Under the pieces are notes generated by a model. That model saw only the letters and a program-made list of their open reading frames with translations, did not search any database and was not told the origin of the DNA. This document shows, in pieces, positions 58,368 through 64,000 of a stretch of DNA of 64,000 nt (the first letter of the stretch is position 1; every line of letters starts with the position of its first letter). The position numbers and the translations under genes are program-made. This stretch comes from WHSV01 sp050693895 (GTDB lineage: Bacteria > Actinomycetota > CADDZG01 > WHSQ01): NCBI GenBank assembly GCA_050693895.1, contig JBOGWS010000010.1, positions 1 to 64,000 on the forward strand. Direction: 5' to 3'.

Positions 58368-59003
58368 CTAATGGGAACGGACGTACACGGCGTGGAGCCA
58401 GCCACGGCGTGAGAATCGCTGCCTGGGAGAGAAGGCCTGATCTCGTAGCCATTGATCGATGAGCTTCAGATCGTGTAGATAGGCGCGGAACCGGCGTCGC
58501 CGCAGAGCGTGGTACGCGTTCTCGATCCCGAACCCCGCCTGCCAGTAGTAACGAAGGGCCCCTTCGTTGCGCGGGAGCGTGAAGGCGTATTCCTGACGAG
58601 CGGCTTCAAGCGTGTGGGTGATGAGCTCCTGTGCCCGTGGATAACAGCAGAGCACTCGATCGAGTACGACCACATCTCGAGGCTCGAGCGGATCGGTGGC
58701 GCCGTTGCCGACCTCGAAGCGGACCTTCTCGGCGAGCCCATCCGCCCGAGCCTCGCTTGTGGCCGTGGCCACACTCTCGGGGGAGAGATCGATACCTCGT
58801 ACCGAGTCAAAGCCTCGCCGCGCCAGTTCGAGTGAAAGCACCCCGACACCGCAGCCGATCTCCAAAACACTCTTTCCTTGGATACCCGTCGCGGCCAATG
58901 CGTCCGCGAGGGGCTGATCGCGGGAACGCCTTCTTCGGCGAGTCTTCTCAGAGCAGCAGCCTGCCTCACGATCGAAGCACTCGGCTATTGCGCGCTCGTC
59001 CAT
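58368..59003 (-). CDS. SAM-dependent methyltransferase (BchM/UbiG-like)
   Basis: A 211-residue class I methyltransferase. The N-terminal 40 residues are Cys/Arg-rich (AGCCSEKTRRRRRSRD). Motif I is VLEIGCGVGVLSLELARRG, motif II SVRGIDLSPESV, and the downstream VVVLDRVLCCYP fits the group that includes magnesium-protoporphyrin methyltransferase and UbiG. No chlorophyll gene is nearby, so another substrate is likely. It lies 39 bp from the LigD polymerase gene and 38 bp from DUF72. Confidence 0.85.
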   Translation of the reverse strand: MDERAIAECFDREAGCCSEKTRRRRRSRDQPLADALAATGIQGKSVLEIGCGVGVLSLELARRGFDSVRGIDLSPESVATATSEARADGLAEKVRFEVGNGATDPLEPRDVVVLDRVLCCYPRAQELITHTLEAARQEYAFTLPRNEGALRYYWQAGFGIENAYHALRRRRFRAYLHDLKLIDQWLRDQAFSPRQRFSRRGWLHAVYVRSH

Positions 59004-59042
59004 CTCCGAATTATGGGCTCGATCGATCGCCCGGGCCAGGGG

Positions 59043-60041
59043 TCAGCGGTCGCGACGGACTACCCGGGCCTTGCGGGGCTCGGCTCCAAGGGTATCGATG
59101 GCCTCGGCGAGCGACTGGCCGGGACCCTCGGCCACCGGCAGGAAGGGATCCCCCACCTCGGCGATTCGATCGAAGACCGTCCCGATCGTGAAATCGCCCG
59201 GATGGACGTCCGCGATCTCGTCCCATCGGAGAGGCGTCGAGACGGTCGCGCCGGGTTCGGGCCTCACCGAGTAAGCGGCCGCGATGTTCGCGCCGGACCG
59301 GTTCATGTTGACGTCGAGAAAGACCTTGCCGGTGCGGTTGCGGACCTCCCACTCGAGGGTCGTCGTTTCGCGATCTACCTGGTGGACCATGTCGGAGACC
59401 GTTCCCACGAAGCCCCGAACCTCGTCGAAGGTCAGCGTGCCGTCGAGCGGGACCATGATCTGCATGCCGGTCGCCCCCGAGGTCTTGGGGTAGGCCTCGA
59501 TGCCGAGCTGGTCGAGCACCACCTTGATCAACCCGGCCACGTGAGCCACCTCGTTCCACCCCGCGGGTTCGAAGGGGTCGAGGTCGAAGAACGCGTAGCT
59601 CGGGTGCGCCTGATCCTCGCCTCTGGCGTGCAGGGGATGGAACTCGATGGCTCCGAGATTCACGATCCACAGCATGTGGGCAACGTCGCGCACGCTGAGG
59701 AAGTTGATCGTCTTTTGCGTGTCGTTCGAAAAGACCGGGATCGTCGGCATCCAGTCGGGCGTGTGCCTGGGTGCGTTCTTCTCGTAGAAGAAGTCCCCAT
59801 TGACGCCGTTGGGCATGCGTTTCATGGTGAGCGGCCGATCGACGAGGTGGGGGAGCATCACCGGAGAAATGTCGAAGTAGTAGGTGAGCAGGTCGGCCTT
59901 GTTGTAGCCCTCGTCGGGCCAGAAGACCTTGTCGAGGTTCGAGAGGCGCAGTTCGCGGTGGCCCGCGCGCGCGACCCAATGCTCGCCGCGCTTCACGACC
60001 GGCAGATCGACCGGAAAGTTCACGGTGGTGGGAGAGTCCAT
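59043..60041 (-). CDS. LigD-type polymerase/primase domain protein
   Basis: A 332-residue archaeo-eukaryotic primase-like polymerase. It has the LSNLDKVFWPDEGYNKADLL N-terminus of LigD polymerase domains, the metal motif FFDLDPFEP (Asp151, Asp153), SGATGMQIMVPL and the third Asp region in VFLDVNMNR. The protein is the free-standing version of the domain fused to ligase in mycobacterial LigD. In end joining it fills gaps or adds ribonucleotides. It is the first gene of the five-gene repair-like operon. Confidence 0.94.
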   Translation of the reverse strand: MDSPTTVNFPVDLPVVKRGEHWVARAGHRELRLSNLDKVFWPDEGYNKADLLTYYFDISPVMLPHLVDRPLTMKRMPNGVNGDFFYEKNAPRHTPDWMPTIPVFSNDTQKTINFLSVRDVAHMLWIVNLGAIEFHPLHARGEDQAHPSYAFFDLDPFEPAGWNEVAHVAGLIKVVLDQLGIEAYPKTSGATGMQIMVPLDGTLTFDEVRGFVGTVSDMVHQVDRETTTLEWEVRNRTGKVFLDVNMNRSGANIAAAYSVRPEPGATVSTPLRWDEIADVHPGDFTIGTVFDRIAEVGDPFLPVAEGPGQSLAEAIDTLGAEPRKARVVRRDR

Positions 60042-60079
60042 TGCAGCGCAACCATAAGACGGAGCGACACTGATGCTGG

Positions 60080-61189
60080 CTAGCTGTCTTTTTCGAGGTC
60101 CTGCTTCAGCGGCAGTGAGAGAGTGAAGGTGGAGCCCAATCCGGCAGCGCTATCGCACGTCAGATCCCCCTTGTGGGCTCGCGCTATGCCGAGCGAGAGG
60201 TAAAGGCCCAGCCCCGTCCCCGCCCCGGTTGCGCCGAGCCGGGAGAATTTCTGGAAGAGTTCGTCGTGACGATGCGCAGGTATACCGGGACCCTGGTCTC
60301 GAACGCTGATGTGCGCGAATTCGTCGTCGTGCCACACTTCGATGGTGATGTTCGATCGGCGCGGGCTGAACTTCACGGCGTTAGTGACGAGATTGGTGAG
60401 CACCTGTCGAACGCGCACCGAATCGACCTCGGCCGCGAAGTGGTCGGCTGCGTCAACAACGATGGTGTGGGATTCAACGCCACTCGTGAGATCGTCCATG
60501 GTCAATCTCACGAGTTGGACGACTTGTGTCTCGCGTACGTTCAGAGTCAGGCGACCCGACTCCATCGCTCCGACCTCGGCGAACGAGCGGATGAGGGCTC
60601 GCATTGAGGCGCTCGCTCTTCGAATGGCCTGAGACGTCTCGAGAATGGCATTGTCATCGCCACGCTCAACGGCACCGCGCAGTGCGAGTGAGAAACCCTC
60701 GATTACGGAAAGCGGGGCCTGTACCTCGTGTACCAGCAGCGACAGGATCTCGTCGATGCTGCTCCTCGGCCCCTCTTGCTGCTCCTCTGATCCGGCGGGT
60801 GAGGGGGGCAACTCGGGGAACATCGCGGCAAGCTTGGAGAGAAGTTCGGCCACGCCGCTTCCCTTTGCCAGGGAATCGTGGGCGCCCCTCTCCACGATGG
60901 CTTCGTGCGGCTCCGCCTCGGGCCCCGTCAACGCCAGGATGCGAGCGTGGGGTGCGCGCTGGACGATCATTGGGATCGTGTTGAGTCCATCCATGTCGGG
61001 CATCGCCATATCGAGAATCACCGCGTCCGGTCGCGCGGTCTCCAGGAGCTCGATCGTCTCGGGACCGGTGGCAGCCTCGGCAACGACGGAGAAGCGCTCG
61101 TCGCTTTCGATGATGCGACGCAGCAATGCGCGCGCTTCCTGGTGGTCGTCTGCTATCAGTACTCGTACGGAGCTCCGTTGCTCGCCCAT
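60080..61189 (-). CDS. Receiver-histidine kinase hybrid
   Basis: A 369-residue cytoplasmic protein, with no membrane helix. The receiver domain comes first (acidic DDH at 14-16, phospho-acceptor Asp60 in VILDMAMPDMDG). The dimerisation domain has His154 in LLVHEVQAPLSV, and the ATPase domain has NLVTNAVKFSPR, DQGPGIPAH and GAGTGLGLYLSLGI. A kinase fused after a receiver can accept a phosphate from another kinase or act in a relay. No matching response regulator is encoded next to it. The MIP gene is 9 bp downstream. Confidence 0.93.
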   Translation of the reverse strand: MGEQRSSVRVLIADDHQEARALLRRIIESDERFSVVAEAATGPETIELLETARPDAVILDMAMPDMDGLNTIPMIVQRAPHARILALTGPEAEPHEAIVERGAHDSLAKGSGVAELLSKLAAMFPELPPSPAGSEEQQEGPRSSIDEILSLLVHEVQAPLSVIEGFSLALRGAVERGDDNAILETSQAIRRASASMRALIRSFAEVGAMESGRLTLNVRETQVVQLVRLTMDDLTSGVESHTIVVDAADHFAAEVDSVRVRQVLTNLVTNAVKFSPRRSNITIEVWHDDEFAHISVRDQGPGIPAHRHDELFQKFSRLGATGAGTGLGLYLSLGIARAHKGDLTCDSAAGLGSTFTLSLPLKQDLEKDS

Positions 61190-61197
61190 GTCTAGGC

Positions 61198-62121
61198 CTA
61201 TTCTCTGTCGGTTGTGCCCACGATGAACTGGGGCTTGGGCTCTTCGTCCATATCGCGGGGGCGTTCTCGCCTCGGGCGCTCGCGACCGGTGACTGCGTCG
61301 ATGGCAAGGGCGCCGAGGATCGTTCCGGCGAGCGGCCCGGCCACATAGACCACGAGGTCACCCCAGGGTATCGAGCCGACATCGAACGGCAGAGAGGCGA
61401 TAAGGGGGCCGAGACTGCGAGACGGGTTCGCCGACCCACCCGTGACGGACCCCGCGACGAGGATGCCTCCGGCGTATGCAAGCCCAACGACGATCCCCAC
61501 ACCCAGAGGGGCAACCCTTTCGTGCGCGCGCAACTGGACCACCACTATCGCGACGATGACGATCAGAGCGGCGGTCGCCTCGGCCGCTATGGCTTGCCAC
61601 TGGGCGACTCCCTCTGCCAGGACCGGCGCGCCGAAAAGGATGTCGGAGGAGCCGATCGAGGCTCCGTTCTGTCCGTAGATGGCGGCAACGACGAACGCGC
61701 CCGCGATGCCACCAAGGAACTGCGCGGCGACATACGGCCCTACCTCGATCCATGGGAAGCGTCTCGTCACCGCGAGCGCGAAGGTGACGGCGGGGTTGTA
61801 GTGACCTCCCGAGATGGTCATGAACGCGGGCAGTGCAAGTGCCAGGGCCGCGAGTGCGGCGAGTGCAACTGTGATCATGTCCGCGCTCGAGCTGCTTAGA
61901 AGGCTTTCGAAGAAGGGTCCCTGGCCCCCGAAATCTCCGAAGCCTTCGATGCTCGACAGGCGCGTTGCCTCGGCACTCATCAGCGCGGTGGCGGTTCCGG
62001 AAACGAGCGCCACCAGCAGGAAGGCTCCGAAGAACTCGGCGGCGAGACGCGCCCTGTAGTCAGCGCCCTGCGTAGCACCCCGTATCTCGCCCGTGATCTT
62101 CGGTTCGCTATCGGCTTCTAT
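61198..62121 (-). CDS. MIP-family channel (aquaporin/glycerol facilitator), no canonical start
   Basis: A six-helix MIP channel. The first half contains GGHYNPAVTFALAV with the usual NPA. The second half has SANPSRSLGP, where NPS replaces NPA. The helix starting RLAAEFFGAFLLVALVSG matches the family's first helix, yet no ATG, GTG or TTG lies in frame before it back to the stop of acetyl-CoA synthetase; only a GTG inside the helix (62013) does. An ATA at 62121, preceded by AGGGGGG at 6 nt, is the best start and gives 307 residues. Channel selectivity for water, glycerol or others is not decided. Confidence 0.82.
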   Translation of the reverse strand: MEADSEPKITGEIRGATQGADYRARLAAEFFGAFLLVALVSGTATALMSAEATRLSSIEGFGDFGGQGPFFESLLSSSSADMITVALAALAALALALPAFMTISGGHYNPAVTFALAVTRRFPWIEVGPYVAAQFLGGIAGAFVVAAIYGQNGASIGSSDILFGAPVLAEGVAQWQAIAAEATAALIVIVAIVVVQLRAHERVAPLGVGIVVGLAYAGGILVAGSVTGGSANPSRSLGPLIASLPFDVGSIPWGDLVVYVAGPLAGTILGALAIDAVTGRERPRRERPRDMDEEPKPQFIVGTTDRE

Positions 62122-62156
62122 CGAGTTCCCCCCTCTGCCGCCCCGGCACCTTCCCG

Positions 62157-64000
62157 TTACTCCTCCTTGCTTGCGCCCTGAGCGGCCTTCGCCTTTATCT
62201 CCTCGAGAATTGGCGCGTTAAGCAATGTGGTCACGTCGCCGAGCTCACGTTCCTCCGCGACATCGCGCAACAGCCTGCGCATGATCTTGCCCGAGCGGGT
62301 CTTGGGCAGGTCGTCGGTGAAGATGATGGAGTGCGGCCGGGCGATCTTTCCGATGACGCCGGCTACGTGCTCGCGCAACTCCTTGGCGAAGTCGTCGTTG
62401 CCCTCGACTCCAGACTTGGGGGTCACAAACGCGGCGATCGTTTCGCCCTCGCGCCGATCCTGACGACCTACCACCGCCGCCTCCGCAACAGACTTGTGAT
62501 CGACGAGAGCGCTCTCGACTTCGTAGGTCGAGATACGGTGCCCGGCGATGTTCATGACGTCGTCGACGCGGCCAAGCAACCAGTAGTAACCGTCGTCGTC
62601 GAGCTTGCAGCCGTCGCCGGGGAAGTAGACCTCGTCGCCGAACCGGCCGAAGTAGGTCTCCCGGTAGCGCTCGTCGTCTCCGAAGATCGTGCGCAGCATC
62701 GACGGGAACGGACGCCTGAGAACGAGGTAGCCACCGCCGCCTCGGCCGACGGAGTTTCCTTGCTCGTCGACTACGTCCGCGACCACGCCCGGGTAAGGCT
62801 TGGTCGCGCTCCCGGGCTTCAACGTCGTGATGCCCGGCAGGGGAGTGATCGCGATCGCCCCGGTCTCCGTCTGCCACCAGGTGTCGACGACCGGCGCCCG
62901 TCCGCCGCCGATGAACTCCTGATACCAGATCCAGGCTTCGGGGTTGATTGGCTCGCCGACGGTGCCCAGCAGACGCAGAGACGAGAGGTCGTGGCGCTCC
63001 GGATAGTCCGTGCCCCACTTCATGAACGTGCGAATAGCCGTGGGCGCGCAGTAGAGGATCGAGACCTTGTGCTCCTCGACGATGTTCCACCAGCGGTCCT
63101 TGTCCGGCCAGTCGGGCGCGCCCTCGTACAGCACCGAGGTACACCCGTTCGCCAAGGGGCCGTAGACGATGTAGCTGTGACCCGTGACCCAGCCGATGTC
63201 CGCAGCGCACCAGTAGACGTCGGTCTCGGGCTTGATATCGAAGATGGCCCTGTGGGTCGACGACACTCCTGTGAGGTACCCACCTGTCGTGTGGACGATG
63301 CCCTTTGGCTTACCGGTAGTGCCCGACGTGTAGAGGACGTAGAGCATGTCCTCGGAGTCCATGGGCTCGGCCTTGTGCTCTGCGGAGGCCTGAGGTACGA
63401 CGTCGTTGTAGATGACGTCGCGCCCCTCGACGATGTTCACGTCGTCCTTCGTGCGTCGGACCATCAGGACTTTCTCGATAGAAGGTGTGTTCTGAATGGC
63501 CTCGTCCGCTGCCTTCTTGAGCTCGACGACCTGCCCGCGCCGATAGCCGCCGTCGGCGGTGATCAGTACCTTGCACTCTGCGTCGTTGATGCGGTCTCTC
63601 AACGACTCGGCCGAGAAACCACCGAAGACCACCGAGTGGGCCGCGCCGATGCGCGCACACGCCAGCATCGCCGCAGGTAGCTCGGGGATCATCGGCATGT
63701 AGATGGCTACGCGGTCGCCCTTGCGAACGCCGAGATCCACCAGGACGTTGGCTAGTCTGCAGACCTCTTCGTACAGTTCTCTGTAGGTGACGGTTCGGGC
63801 TTCGCCCTCGGGCTCGCCTATCCATTGGTAGGCCACCCTGTCGGGCACCGAGGCGGCATGACGGTCGACGCAGTTGTGGGCCGCGTTGAGCTTTCCGCCG
63901 AGGAACCACTTGTGGTGGGGTGCATTCCATTCGAGAACGGTGTCCCACTTCTCGAACCAGTCAAGCCGCTCGGCCTGACTCGCCCACCACGCATCGGGGT
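62157..64000 (-). CDS. acsA: Acetyl-CoA synthetase (5' end beyond the window)
   Basis: The C-terminal 613 residues or so of an AMP-forming acetyl-CoA synthetase. The ATP/AMP motif YTSGTTGKPKG, the acetate-pocket VDTWWQTETGAI, and the swivel Lys segment KTRSGKIMRRLLR, where the Lys is regulated by acetylation in many bacteria, are all present. The left-over N-terminal part includes NAAHNCVDRH. It makes acetyl-CoA from acetate, ATP and CoA. The start codon lies right of 64000. The MIP gene follows downstream on the same strand within 36 bp. Confidence 0.96.
   Translation of the reverse strand, partial: PDAWWASQAERLDWFEKWDTVLEWNAPHHKWFLGGKLNAAHNCVDRHAASVPDRVAYQWIGEPEGEARTVTYRELYEEVCRLANVLVDLGVRKGDRVAIYMPMIPELPAAMLACARIGAAHSVVFGGFSAESLRDRINDAECKVLITADGGYRRGQVVELKKAADEAIQNTPSIEKVLMVRRTKDDVNIVEGRDVIYNDVVPQASAEHKAEPMDSEDMLYVLYTSGTTGKPKGIVHTTGGYLTGVSSTHRAIFDIKPETDVYWCAADIGWVTGHSYIVYGPLANGCTSVLYEGAPDWPDKDRWWNIVEEHKVSILYCAPTAIRTFMKWGTDYPERHDLSSLRLLGTVGEPINPEAWIWYQEFIGGGRAPVVDTWWQTETGAIAITPLPGITTLKPGSATKPYPGVVADVVDEQGNSVGRGGGGYLVLRRPFPSMLRTIFGDDERYRETYFGRFGDEVYFPGDGCKLDDDGYYWLLGRVDDVMNIAGHRISTYEVESALVDHKSVAEAAVVGRQDRREGETIAAFVTPKSGVEGNDDFAKELREHVAGVIGKIARPHSIIFTDDLPKTRSGKIMRRLLRDVAEERELGDVTTLLNAPILEEIKAKAAQGASKEE

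Noticed and set aside
62331..63680. 449-aa plus-strand open frame
   Set aside because: It is the antisense of acetyl-CoA synthetase, with skewed Arg/Val/Asp content typical of such shadows.
1..64000. CRISPR array, rRNA, tRNA, transposon or prophage
   Set aside because: No regularly spaced repeats, transposase or integrase motifs, or tRNA T-loop/acceptor patterns were seen on reading. Covariance-model tools were not available, so a missed tRNA is possible.

Overview
The window is 64 kb of GC-rich bacterial chromosome with short gaps between genes and frequent GTG and TTG starts. Its gene content is actinobacterial: WS/DGAT wax-ester synthase, Pro/Glu-tailed Ser/Thr kinase, split LigD-type repair ligase, HtrA beside a two-component pair, lipoproteins with clear lipoboxes, and small zinc-ribbon proteins. 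I infer an uncultured or little-studied member of the Actinomycetota, but the sequence alone does not fix the class. I saw no rRNA, tRNA, CRISPR array, insertion sequence or prophage.

Layout. 1-5.4 kb is a sugar-use block: start of an ABC sugar-binding lipoprotein, an FAD oxidoreductase, a GH13 alpha-glucosidase and a MalK-type ATPase. 5.5-10.2 kb holds a LMW phosphatase, thiolase, cupredoxin lipoprotein, collagen-like protein and secreted nuclease. 10.2-13.6 kb has a VapBC-type toxin-antitoxin pair, a Ser/Thr kinase and a quinone-oxidoreductase-like MDR protein behind a 21-bp palindrome. 13.7-16.1 kb is envelope material, including a 467-aa protein with a prepilin-like leader. 16.2-23.4 kb is an envelope-stress block: MoxR, DUF58 and VWA in one overlapping operon, HtrA, an OmpR/histidine-kinase pair and a second VWA protein.

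25.8-32.2 kb is the most notable locus: nurA-like, herA-like, sbcD (Mre11) and sbcC (Rad50) genes in one minus-strand operon. This is the gene set known from archaeal DNA-end resection. 32.3-45.4 kb carries KDPG aldolase, a large M14 carboxypeptidase, WS/DGAT, RmuC, dehydrogenase, S58 aminopeptidase, a molybdopterin enzyme and an MBL hydrolase. 45.4-54.9 kb has CorA, a stress protein, aldehyde dehydrogenase, an X-Pro-type hydrolase, YbaK, an SDR/epimerase pair and a phosphoesterase. 55-60 kb is a second repair block: LigD polymerase and LigD PE-ligase as separate genes, interleaved with DUF72 and two methyltransferases. 60-64 kb has a receiver-kinase hybrid, a MIP channel and acetyl-CoA synthetase, cut by the window edge.

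Beyond genes, three copies of an imperfect palindrome sharing a 17-nt arm lie 11 to 18 nt past minus-strand stop codons in three convergent gaps, which suggests a dispersed terminator-like element. Two near-identical CRP-type sites, several other palindromes and two genes without a canonical start codon are also described.
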